DNA from: Ciceribacter sp. L1K22
GTDB lineage: Bacteria > Pseudomonadota > Alphaproteobacteria > Rhizobiales > Rhizobiaceae
Length of the DNA stretch: 64,000 nucleotides
Assembly: GCF_017599385.1 (NCBI RefSeq)
Contig: NZ_JAGFPK010000001.1
Location: 126,177-190,176, forward strand
Direction of reading: 5' to 3'
Below are positions 12,081 through 20,900 of the stretch, in pieces (position 1 is the first letter of the stretch; every line of letters starts with the position of its first letter). The translations under genes were made by a program, and so were the position numbers. The notes beneath the pieces are model-generated. The model saw nothing but the letters and a program-made list of their open reading frames with translations, made no database searches and was not told where the DNA came from.

Positions 12081-12479
12081 ATGACGGATCATCCCGATTT
12101 GCCGCGCGGCGGCGTTAGCGATGCGGGTGCGGATGGCGCTTCAGTCATCGATTTGCGGGAGTACCGGCAAAGTCTCGATCCCCTTCCGGTGACGTTTCAC
12201 CGTCGCGAGCTGGATGCTATCCTCTGGATCTATGGGCGGATGGTGGGCGAAGGCGAGTGGAAGGATTATGCGATCGATCACATGAAGGATCGGGCCGTCT
12301 TCTCCGTCTTCAAGCGTTCCGGCGAGCTTCCTCTCTATCGAATAGAAAAGAACCCCAAGCTGGCGGCGAAGCAGGGAGCTTTTTCGGTCGTCGCGACAAA
12401 CGGGCAGATCCTGAAGCGGGGCCATGACCTGAAGCAGGTGCTCAAGGTTTTCGACAAGCACATGAAGCTGGTCGAATAA
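12081..12479 (+). CDS. DUF2794 family protein
   Basis: A 132-residue soluble protein of the alphaproteobacterial DUF2794 family with no assigned function. The first 30 residues are acidic and low in complexity; the conserved core begins near VTFHRRELDAILWIYGRMV and continues through WKDYAIDHMKDRAVFSVFKR and the C-terminal LKRGHDLKQVLKVFDKHMK. No signal peptide or membrane segment is seen. A good ribosome site (GAGGAG) lies 6 bases before the ATG. Its stop abuts the end of the GNAT gene on the other strand. Confidence 0.8.
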   Translation: MTDHPDLPRGGVSDAGADGASVIDLREYRQSLDPLPVTFHRRELDAILWIYGRMVGEGEWKDYAIDHMKDRAVFSVFKRSGELPLYRIEKNPKLAAKQGAFSVVATNGQILKRGHDLKQVLKVFDKHMKLVE

Positions 12480-12480
12480 G

Positions 12481-13035
12481 TCAGCCGCGATAAAGCGTGC
12501 CCGGGTAGCGGTCAGGGTCTGGCGATGTCGTCGTGCCTTCGCCGAGCGGCCGCTGCATGAACACGGTGTCGAGCCAGTTTCCGTGCTTGAACCCGGTGCC
12601 GGCCATCGTTCCGACCATGGAAAAACCGCAGGCCTTATGAAGGGCGACGGATGCCCCGCTCGCCCCACCGATGACGGCCGCCATCTGCCGAAAACCGAGG
12701 TCGGTCGAAAGACGAACGAGCTCGTCAAGGAGCCGTTTGCCTAGCCCCTGGCCGCGGGCCCCTTCGGCAAGATAAATCGAATCTTCCACCAGCCAGCGAT
12801 AGGCGGGACGTGTTCGAAACGCGGAGGCATAGGCATAGCCGACGACACGACCGCCTTCATCGACAGCCACGATGTAGGGATAGCCCTGCTGGACGATCGC
12901 CTCGTATCGCGACAGCATTTCGGCTGTATCGGGCGGCGAAAGCTCGTAACTCGCCGTTCCCGTCAGCACGGCATCGGCGTAGATGCGCGTAATCGAAGGG
13001 ATATCGTCGGAGGTGGCGGCGCGAAGAAGCGACAT
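12481..13035 (-). CDS. GNAT family N-acetyltransferase (phosphinothricin acetyltransferase-like)
   Basis: A 184-residue acetyl-CoA-dependent N-acyltransferase of the Pat/Bar-like branch, which acetylates the amino group of small amino-acid-like molecules such as phosphinothricin or methionine sulfoximine. The acetyl-CoA loop is visible as ARGQGLGKRLL, preceded by VEDSIYL and followed by the beta-strand MAAVIGGASGASVALH and CGFSMVGTM, all typical of this branch. The open frame extends upstream to 13095, but the family start MSLLRAATSDD at 13035 fits better. The true substrate cannot be read from the sequence. Confidence 0.85.
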   Translation of the reverse strand: MSLLRAATSDDIPSITRIYADAVLTGTASYELSPPDTAEMLSRYEAIVQQGYPYIVAVDEGGRVVGYAYASAFRTRPAYRWLVEDSIYLAEGARGQGLGKRLLDELVRLSTDLGFRQMAAVIGGASGASVALHKACGFSMVGTMAGTGFKHGNWLDTVFMQRPLGEGTTTSPDPDRYPGTLYRG

Positions 13036-13415
13036 GGAAGGATCTTTGAATTGGGATGACCGCTGACAGTAGCCAGATCGACGGCCGTCGCGCAACGGTG
13101 ATGCGTGGACGCAAGGTCTCGCCGGAGCTTATCCTTGACTTCGTCGGAAAATCTTCTAAGAGCAGCCGTGAAAGGATTTGCGGATGCACGCGTGGCCAGT
13201 TTCCATCGTCTGCTCTTTGCGTCCGGCAGGAATTGCCGGCGTGGAATTCCGTATGTCTTCCTCATCGAAAATCACGGCCAAAACGACGACGAAAACCATC
13301 TGACGTCTCTGGCCACCGCTCTCTCCCCGGCACGGCCGGGGACAAGGAAGGCTGCTTACCCACGCGCCCTTCCCCCTCATCGAAGCCGAGGAGAGAAAGA
13401 AAGAGAGCAGGATTC
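13036..13415. other. Gap between GNAT gene and asd: asd promoter/leader region
   Basis: These 380 bases carry no convincing gene. They contain a candidate promoter (13135-13162) and two GC-rich hairpins in the presumptive asd leader: CCGGCA/TGCCGG (13223-13239) and CCCCGG/CCGGGG (13325-13341), neither followed by a T-run. The bases just before asd (13385-13412) are purine-rich. A short frame of 110 codons here overlaps the asd start and shows no family features. Confidence 0.45.
13135..13162 (+). promoter_or_regulatory. Candidate sigma-70 promoter for asd
   Basis: TTGACT (13135-13140), preceded by C so that it matches the rhizobial CTTGAC form, then 16 bases and TAAGAG (13157-13162). The -35 is good, the -10 weak. 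It lies about 255 bases before the asd start, so a long leader would result. Confidence 0.3.
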
Positions 13416-14441
13416 ATGGGTTTCAAGATTGCAGTAGCGGGCGCCACCGGTAATGTCGGGCGCGAAATGTTGACCATTTTGTCGGAGCGCGGCTTTCCCG
13501 CGGACGAAGTCGTGGCGCTGGCATCGGCACGCTCCCAGGGCACGGAAGTTTCCTTCGGCGACAAGACCCTGAAGGTCCAGAACCTCGAGAACTACGATTT
13601 CTCCGACACCGATATCTGCCTGATGTCGGCCGGCGGCAGCGTCTCGCAGAAGTGGTCTCTGAAGATCGGCGCCCAGGGTTGTGTCGTCATCGACAATTCT
13701 TCTGCCTGGCGCTACGACGCCGAGGTTCCGTTGATCGTCCCGGAAGTCAATCCGGATGCGATTACCGGGTTCACCAAGAAGAACATCATCGCCAATCCGA
13801 ACTGCTCGACCGCGCAGCTCGTGGTCGCGCTGAAGCCGTTGCATGATGTCGCGAAGATCAAACGCGTCGTCGTCTCGACCTACCAGTCGGTCTCCGGGGC
13901 CGGCAAGGAAGGCATGGACGAACTCTTCACCCAAACCCGCGCCGTCTTCGTTGCCGACCCGATCGAATCGAAGAAGTTCACCAAGCGCATCGCCTTCAAC
14001 GTCATCCCCCACATCGACGTGTTCATGGAGGATGGTTACACGAAGGAAGAGTGGAAGGTTCTTGCCGAGACCAAGAAGATGCTCGACCCCAAGATCAAGG
14101 TGACCTGCACCGCCGTTCGCGTTCCGGTCTTCATCGGCCATTCGGAATCCGTCAACATCGAGTTCGAGAACGAGATCACCGCAGATCAGGCCCGTGACAT
14201 CCTGCGCGAAGCCCCCGGCTGCCTCGTGATCGACAAGCACGAGAACGGCGGCTACATCACCCCTTACGAATGCGCCGGGGAAGACGCCACCTACATCTCG
14301 CGCATCCGCGAGGACGCCACCGTCGAAAATGGCCTCAACATGTGGGTCGTCTCCGACAACCTGCGCAAGGGCGCCGCGCTCAACGCGGTGCAGATCGCGG
14401 AACTTCTCGTCAACCGCGGCCTTATCAGGCCGAAGGCGTAA
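13416..14441 (+). CDS. asd: Aspartate-semialdehyde dehydrogenase
   Basis: NADPH-dependent enzyme that reduces aspartyl phosphate to aspartate semialdehyde, the branch point for lysine, diaminopimelate, threonine and methionine. The 341-residue protein has the Rossmann motif GATGNVG at 8-14, the catalytic cysteine C130 in NPNCSTAQLV and the family motif SVSGAGKEGMDEL. The frame extends upstream to 13056 without family similarity; the ATG at 13416 gives the standard N-terminus MGFKIAVAGATG. A terminator follows directly, so it is transcribed alone. Its pathway partner dapF is also in this window, at the far left. Confidence 0.97.
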   Translation: MGFKIAVAGATGNVGREMLTILSERGFPADEVVALASARSQGTEVSFGDKTLKVQNLENYDFSDTDICLMSAGGSVSQKWSLKIGAQGCVVIDNSSAWRYDAEVPLIVPEVNPDAITGFTKKNIIANPNCSTAQLVVALKPLHDVAKIKRVVVSTYQSVSGAGKEGMDELFTQTRAVFVADPIESKKFTKRIAFNVIPHIDVFMEDGYTKEEWKVLAETKKMLDPKIKVTCTAVRVPVFIGHSESVNIEFENEITADQARDILREAPGCLVIDKHENGGYITPYECAGEDATYISRIREDATVENGLNMWVVSDNLRKGAALNAVQIAELLVNRGLIRPKA

Positions 14442-14451
14442 GCACACCAGG

Positions 14452-14479
14452 AAAGCCCGGCCTTTTGGTCGGGCTTTTT
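14452..14479 (+). terminator. Rho-independent terminator of asd
   Basis: Stem AAAGCCCGGCC (14452-14462) with GGTCGGGCTTT (14467-14477), one G-T pair, TTTT loop, T-run at 14475-14479. It begins 10 bases after the asd stop. Confidence 0.9.
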
Positions 14480-14608
14480 CTGACACTCGCAACGGCACAA
14501 GAAGATTTGAATTCCTAAGGGCCACGCGAAATATTATGGCTTCCAAAGATAGAGCGCCCGCGAATCACCATTGCGGGCAGGCAAACCGGAAACACCAGTG
14601 AGGTATTG

Positions 14609-15427
14609 ATGCGATCCGCGATGTTCATGGCCGCCTTGCTTACCGCGACCTTTTCTTTTGTATCGGCAGGCAGCGCAAATGCGGCGGCATGCGGCAACAA
14701 CGCCTCAGGTTTTCCGGCATGGGTGGAACAGTTCCGCCAGGAGGCGGCGGCCAACGGCATAAAGGCAAGCGTCGTCGATCGCGCCCTGTCTTCGGTCTCC
14801 TACAGCACCGCGACCATCCGGGCCGATCGTGGACAGAAGAGCTTCAAGCTCTCCTTCGACCAGTTCATGCAGAAGCGCGGTGGGCAGACGATCATTTCCC
14901 GCGGCAAGGCGATGAAGAAGAGCAATGCCGCGATGTTCGCCCGCATCGAACAGCGCTACGGCGTGCCCGCGGGCCCGCTGATCGCAATCTGGGGCATGGA
15001 GACCGGCTTCGGCTCCTTCCTCGGCAAGGAACACACGCTGTCGGCGGTCGCGACCCTCGCCTACGACTGCCGGCGATCCGATTTCTTCAAGGATCAGCTC
15101 TATGCCGCCCTGCAGCTCGTCGGAAGCGGATCGCTGCGCCTTGACGCCCGCGGTGCCGCCCATGGCGAGATTGGCCAGACCCAGTTCCTGCCGCGCAACG
15201 TGGTGAAGTTCGGTGTCGACGGCGACGGCGACGGCCGTGTCGATCTGGTACGATCGAGAGCCGACGCTCTGGCGTCCACGGCCAACTTCCTGCGCGGTCA
15301 CGGCTGGCGGCCCGGAGCAGGTTACCAGCCAGGGCAGCCCAACTTTGTGGCGCTACAGGGATGGAACGCAGCCTCCGTCTATCAGCAGGCGATCGCCTAT
15401 ATCGGCGCACGGATTGACGGCGAATGA
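14609..15427 (+). CDS. Lytic murein transglycosylase, MltB family
   Basis: Peptidoglycan lytic transglycosylase that cleaves MurNAc-GlcNAc bonds with formation of 1,6-anhydro ends. The 272-residue product has a signal peptide (about residues 1-26, SAGSANA) followed by an SLT_2/MltB catalytic domain: PAWVEQFRQEA at its start, YGVPAGPLIAIWGMETGFGSF with the catalytic Glu, and GEIGQTQFLPRN. No lipobox is seen, so it should be soluble in the periplasm, and the C-terminal peptidoglycan-binding domain found in some relatives is absent. ATG at 14609 is preferred over the adjacent TTG at 14606; AGGT precedes it. Confidence 0.9.
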   Translation: MRSAMFMAALLTATFSFVSAGSANAAACGNNASGFPAWVEQFRQEAAANGIKASVVDRALSSVSYSTATIRADRGQKSFKLSFDQFMQKRGGQTIISRGKAMKKSNAAMFARIEQRYGVPAGPLIAIWGMETGFGSFLGKEHTLSAVATLAYDCRRSDFFKDQLYAALQLVGSGSLRLDARGAAHGEIGQTQFLPRNVVKFGVDGDGDGRVDLVRSRADALASTANFLRGHGWRPGAGYQPGQPNFVALQGWNAASVYQQAIAYIGARIDGE

Positions 15428-15445
15428 GCGCTACCGCCTGGGCGG

Positions 15446-17050
15446 TCAGGTTCCGGTGGCGGAGGATGTCCGTCGTTCCGGGAAGACATCTTTGATCTCA
15501 CCGTCGATCACCACTCGATTGCGGCCGGAAAACTTCGCGGTATAGAGAGCTGTGTCGGCCTGCTTGATGACCGTCGCGAGGGAGAAAGACCCGGACTCCG
15601 AGAGGGCGCTTGCGCAGCCGAAGCTGGCGGTGACCGAAAAAGCCGTCCCGTTCGGCAGCACAATCGTCTCCGCCTCCACGGAGAGCCTCACGCGCTCGGC
15701 AACGGCCGCCGCCGCCTCGAGCTCCGTATCAGGCAACAGCGCCAGAAACTCCTCACCGCCATAGCGGGCGATCACGTCCTGGCTGCGGAAGCTTGTTTTC
15801 GCCAGCTGTGCTAAACGCTCCAGAACGATATCACCGGCATCGTGACCGTGCACGTCGTTCACCTGCTTGAAGCGGTCAAGGTCAAACAGAACCACCGACA
15901 CCGGTTTTCCCTGGAGCCCGGGATCAGACAACAGGGTGGACGCGGCATTCTCGAAGCCGCGACGGTTCAAAAGCCCAGTCAGGATATCCGTTGCGGCGGC
16001 TCGGCTGAGGTTACCGACAAGCTGCTCACGCTCCTCGATGAGCCGTCCGACGACGACGACACCCTTTGTGCCCAGGACAACGACGATACCGATCAACAAG
16101 ATAAAAAGCCCGATAAGGGAAGTGAGGAAATGCAGTTGACGCTCCGAGGTCAATGCAAGGGCCTCACTCGTGGATCGAAGGCTGGTAACAGAATTCCAGA
16201 CAGCGCGGTCCCATGCCGCACCCCTGGCGACCTGAAGCTCGAGCCATCGGCGATCGTTCTCGGGCGAAGGATTGATGCTCCACCGGGACACCGATTTTCT
16301 CATATCGGCCAGCGCCAGGCCGGGACCTGAGGATTCGAAATCGGCAACGATCCGGTAGGGTCGATAATCGCTTTTCCGCCCGAACTTTTCGACTGCGACG
16401 TCGTAGAGCATGGCTGTAGCAAGATAGCTGCTTTCGGCACGGGTCGACCACGGCAGCCCGCGCAGATACTCCTGACCGTGAAAAGCAATGGTAAGGCCTG
16501 CTTCATTGGCCTTCAGAAGATCAAAAAGCATTCTGAGCTCGACGGCGAGCCTCGGGTCGTTGACCTGTGCGCCTATCCATTCCGCCAGGGCCAGACATGA
16601 CAACGATAAGGATTGATAGACCGAAAGTACTTCCGCGTTGGAGGGACGGTCGCCGTCGACCTCGGTGCGGAACGAGACAAGCCGCGCAACGGCCACATCG
16701 AACTGGGTCATCTCGTAGAGAGGTTCTGCCAGAGATGCCGTGACCGCTTCAAAGCTTTCACGCACAGTGGCTATGCCTCTATCGACTTCGGAACGCTGGG
16801 ATGAGAGATTTCCCTTTCCTGTGACGATCTGCGCAACCCCCAGAACGTTTTCCGCTTCCCGAGGCACCGTCAGCGCCGACAGCTGCGCGAGCGACGAGAG
16901 GAGTTCTGCACGATCGCGGTCCGCTTCCATCACCTGATATTGCCGATAGTGCGTATCGACGATCATCACGGATTGCACGCCGAGGGCGACGGACGGCAAG
17001 ACCATTGCCGCGACGACGATGCGTCTGATGCTCAAAATATCCAAGCGCAC
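15446..17050 (-). CDS. Membrane-bound diguanylate cyclase (GGDEF domain)
   Basis: A 534-residue protein that probably makes cyclic di-GMP. A first membrane helix near residues 10-30 and a second near 310-335 (LIGLFILLIGIVVVLG) enclose a periplasmic sensor region of about 280 residues with no domain I recognise. The C-terminal GGDEF domain has an active-site GGEEF (in RYGGEEFLALLPD) and an intact inhibitory I-site RSQD five residues before it, so product feedback is expected. No EAL domain is present. The gene is separated from the upstream carbonic anhydrase by a terminator. The signal it senses is unknown. Confidence 0.93.
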   Translation of the reverse strand: MRLDILSIRRIVVAAMVLPSVALGVQSVMIVDTHYRQYQVMEADRDRAELLSSLAQLSALTVPREAENVLGVAQIVTGKGNLSSQRSEVDRGIATVRESFEAVTASLAEPLYEMTQFDVAVARLVSFRTEVDGDRPSNAEVLSVYQSLSLSCLALAEWIGAQVNDPRLAVELRMLFDLLKANEAGLTIAFHGQEYLRGLPWSTRAESSYLATAMLYDVAVEKFGRKSDYRPYRIVADFESSGPGLALADMRKSVSRWSINPSPENDRRWLELQVARGAAWDRAVWNSVTSLRSTSEALALTSERQLHFLTSLIGLFILLIGIVVVLGTKGVVVVGRLIEEREQLVGNLSRAAATDILTGLLNRRGFENAASTLLSDPGLQGKPVSVVLFDLDRFKQVNDVHGHDAGDIVLERLAQLAKTSFRSQDVIARYGGEEFLALLPDTELEAAAAVAERVRLSVEAETIVLPNGTAFSVTASFGCASALSESGSFSLATVIKQADTALYTAKFSGRNRVVIDGEIKDVFPERRTSSATGT

Positions 17051-17115
17051 TCCCGCAGCTGATCAGCCGGACCCAACGGATATCGGATCAAGATCGCCAC
17101 TCTAGGCGCGGAATA

Positions 17116-17138
17116 TAAAAATCCCCTAAATCAGGGGG
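17116..17138 (-). terminator. Terminator of the carbonic anhydrase gene
   Basis: Read on the - strand: a short stem CCCCT/AGGGG (17123-17127 with 17133-17137) followed by ATTTTTAT. It lies 16 bases after the carbonic anhydrase stop and upstream of the diguanylate cyclase start. Confidence 0.65.
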
Positions 17139-17153
17139 AGAAGATGACCCCGA

Positions 17154-17795
17154 TCAGGTCTCAAGCCGGACAAAATCCTTGGAGACGTGGTCCATGATCC
17201 AGAGTTCGCCATTACTGATATCGAACCAGGCACCATGGATCTGCAGCTTGCCCCGCTCTTCCAGAATGCGCACGCACGGAAAAGTCCGGAGATTGGCAAT
17301 CGAATTCCGGATCGAGACACGCTCCATCGCCGTCTGGCGCTCGGCCATGGTGAGGATCGAATTGCTCTGGATCTGCTCGGCTGCCGGACGAACGAGATTC
17401 ATCCATTTCCCGATAAAGTCGCCCGGTGAAAGCGGTTCTGCATGCGGATCGAGGACGGCCTTGATCCCGCCGCACCGCCCGTGTCCCATCACGATGATGT
17501 CCCTGACGCGCAAGGACTGCACGGCAAACTCAAGCGCTGCGGATGTCGAGTGATACTGGCCGTCCGGTTCGTATGGCGGTACCATATTGGCGACATTGCG
17601 CACCACGAAGAGTTCACCGGGTCCGGAATCGAAAATCGTTTCCGGTGCGGCTCGGGAATCGCAACAGGCGACGACGAGCGTGTGAGGCTTCTGTCCCGTT
17701 TCGGCCAACTGGCGATATCGCTGTGCCTCACCGGCATAGCGACCGCTCATGAAATTTTGATAGCCCTTAAGAAGTGCGGAGGGAAAAGCGTTCAT
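17154..17795 (-). CDS. Beta-carbonic anhydrase
   Basis: Zinc enzyme that interconverts CO2 and bicarbonate in the cytoplasm. The 213-residue protein has all four expected zinc-site residues: C44 and D46 with the Asp-Arg dyad in ACCDSR, and H105 and C108 in GHGRCGG. The helix motif SAALEFAVQSLRVRDIIVMGH is typical of the bacterial CynT/Can type. No signal peptide is seen. It is divergent from the glutamate dehydrogenase gene, 203 bases away. Confidence 0.95.
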   Translation of the reverse strand: MNAFPSALLKGYQNFMSGRYAGEAQRYRQLAETGQKPHTLVVACCDSRAAPETIFDSGPGELFVVRNVANMVPPYEPDGQYHSTSAALEFAVQSLRVRDIIVMGHGRCGGIKAVLDPHAEPLSPGDFIGKWMNLVRPAAEQIQSNSILTMAERQTAMERVSIRNSIANLRTFPCVRILEERGKLQIHGAWFDISNGELWIMDHVSKDFVRLET

Positions 17796-17998
17796 GGCTT
17801 CGAATACTCCGACAACACTGGGAATTCAACCTTTCGCCTCCGCCGCGTTTCACCACCCAATCGACTGAGCATCCCGCGATTGGCGCCTATCGGCCGATTT
17901 GGCACCGGGTTACAACGGAAGCTCGGCAGTAGCTACATCATTTTGTAAAGATTGGCCCTGCATTCTCGGCTAAATGAGCAATACTGGAGGAAACGATC

Positions 17999-20900
17999 AT
18001 GCCGAACGCACGAAAGACCAAACGCGAGCAACGCTTCGACAGCGCGCGGATGATCGCCGAGGCCATAGGCGAGCCGTTCGTCGCTCCCTCAACCCTTTTC
18101 GCCCGGGCAAGCGCCGATGACCTGGAAAACTACACCCCTGAAATGCTTGCCTTTTCAGCCGTTCGTGCGGCAGCTGACCTCGCCGCCTGGGACGGCACGA
18201 AGCCGAGTGTCATTGCCGCACCGCTGTCTGGCGTCGAGCCGGCGGGCGTTCCGGTCGTCGTGCTCTCTATCGTCGACGTCAACAAACCGTTCCTCTACGA
18301 TTCGGTCATGGGCGAAGTGACGGCTGCCTGCCGTGACCTCTACCTCGCCATCCATCCGATTCTCGCCATCGACGCGACGACAGGAGCGGCAACGCCCGCA
18401 AACATGGCGCTGGAGGGCGTGGAGCGGCGCATAAGTTACATCCAGCTACATCTCGCACCGCTCGGAGCCACTCAGATCGAGGCGCTGATAGAGCGGCTGA
18501 GCCATGTTCTCAGTCAGGTCAAGCTGGCATCGAGCGACTGGAAATCGATGTTGTCTACGCTCGACGGAGCCATCGCACAGTTGCGATCGTATGAAGCCGG
18601 GCGCCGTAAGTCCGATCGGGACGAGGCCGTTGCCCTTCTCGAGTGGCTGCGCGACGACAATTTCACCTTCCTCGGGATGCGGGAATATATTTATTCAGGG
18701 GACGGGACCGATGCGCAGGTAAGACGCGGAGACCAGCCCGGCCTCGGAATTCTGTCGGATCCCGACGTTCTGGTGTTGCGACAGGGCAAACACGCCGTCA
18801 TGACCACACCCGAGATCCTTGCCTTCCTGCAGGGACCTGACTTCCTGATCGTCACCAAGGCCAACGTCAAATCGGTGGTTCATCGCCGGGCCTACATGGA
18901 CTATGTCGGCGTGAAGCGGTTCGATGCCAATGGCAGGGTCGTCGGCGAATTGCGGATCGTCGGACTGTTTACCTCCACGGCATACACGCGCTCGGTCAAC
19001 CAGATCCCGCTGCTGCGGGCAAAGGTCGAGCGGACCATCGACCACTTCGGGTTCGATCCCCAAAGCCATTCCGGCCGAATCCTTCAGAACACCCTCGAAT
19101 CCTACCCGCGTGACGACCTGTTCCAGATCGATCCGGATCTGCTCACCCGGTTCGCCGAGCAGATCATGGATCTGGCCGAGCGACCGCGGGTCAGGGTTCT
19201 CCCGCGTATCGATCGCTTCGACCGGTTCGTGTCCCTCATCGTCTATGTTCCGAAGGAGGACTACAACTCCTTGGTTCGCGAGAAAATCGGCGAGTACTTC
19301 TGCTCGGTTTATGAAGGCCACGTTTCCGCCTATTACCCGGCTTTCCCCGAAGGCGGTGTGGCACGCGTCCATATCATTATCGGACGCTCCGGGGGCAAGA
19401 CGCCAAGGGTCGCACAGCCCCGCCTTGAGGAAAAGGTCCGCGAAATCACCACCCGCTGGGACGACGAGTTCCTCGCTAAGGCCGGCCCCCAGGCATCCAA
19501 CGTTCAGGTCGGCCGTGCCTACCAGGAGACATTCTCCCCGGAGGAGGCCGTGTCGGACCTTCGCCATATACACGCGTGCGTCAGCGGGCCCGGCATCAGC
19601 ATCGAGTTCCATGAAGCGGAAACGGGTGCCGGAACAGGTCTCTACCTGAAGATCTTCCATTCGGGAGCGCATCTGCCTCTGTCGCGGCGGGTCCCGCTTC
19701 TGGAAAATCTCGGCTTTACCGTCATCAGCGAGCGCACATTCGATATCACGGTCGCCGTCGGCGACGAAAACCGCCTGGTCGTGTTGCACGACATGGAACT
19801 GCAGCTGCAATCCGGCGGACAGTTCACTCTCGCAAGCGACGGCCCCCTGGCGAAGGAAGCCTTTTTGGACGCCTTCAATGGCCGCGTCGACAACGATGCC
19901 TTCAACAGGCTCGTTCTCTCCGCCGGCCTTACGGCTAGGGCGGTCACTGTCCTGCGCGCCTATGCCGCCTATCTGCGGCAGGCGGGGATTGTCTACTCGC
20001 AGGAATATATCGCCGACACGCTGACCAAATATCCGCGTATCGCCGAGGCGATGTTCAGCCTCTTTGTCGCAACGTTCGATCCCTCCTTGCACGAAAGAAG
20101 CCGGGCCCAGCGCACAGCCGATATTCGTCGCTCGATAGAAGCCGGACTTGCTGGCGTTCCGAGCCTCGACGAGGACAAAATTCTGAGGCGCTACCTGAAC
20201 GCGATCGAGGCGACGCTGCGTACCAATTACTTCCAGACAACCGATGGCAAGCCAAAGCCGATGCTGGCGTTCAAGTTCGATCCGGGCCGGCTGGAGGGTC
20301 TACCGGAGCCGCGTCCGTTCCGAGAAATCTTCGTGTTCGGCGTCATGGTGGAAGGCGTTCATCTGCGCTTCGGAAAGGTCGCGCGCGGCGGCTTGCGCTG
20401 GTCTGACAGGGCACAGGATTACCGCACCGAAGTCCTGGGTCTTGTGAAGGCTCAGCAGGTGAAGAACGCCGTAATCGTTCCCGTCGGCGCCAAGGGCGGC
20501 TTCTTCCCGAAGAACCTTGGCACCGCCACCAGCCGCGACGAATGGCTGCGAGCCGGCACCGAAGCGTACAAGACCTATATCAGCACGCTGCTGTCGATCA
20601 CCGACAACATCGAAGATGGCGAGGTGGTGCCCCCGGCCGAGACGGTGCGACTTGATGAGGACGACCCATACTTCGTGGTAGCCGCCGACAAGGGCACCGC
20701 TACCTTCTCCGATACCGCCAATGGGCTGGCGCAGGATGCGGGTTTCTGGCTGGACGACGCCTTCGCATCGGGTGGATCAGCCGGTTACGACCACAAGAAG
20801 ATGGGCATTACCGCACGCGGCGCCTGGGAAGCAACAAAGCGCCACTTCCGTGAGATGAACATCGACATTCAAACGACGCCGTTCACCGTGGCGGGCGTTG

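Noticed and set aside
13105..13437. Possible 110-codon gene before asd
   Set aside because: Overlaps the asd start, shows no domain or good ribosome site, and covers two GC hairpins.
18695..20092. 465-codon open frame on the - strand
   Set aside because: Antisense shadow of the glutamate dehydrogenase gene.
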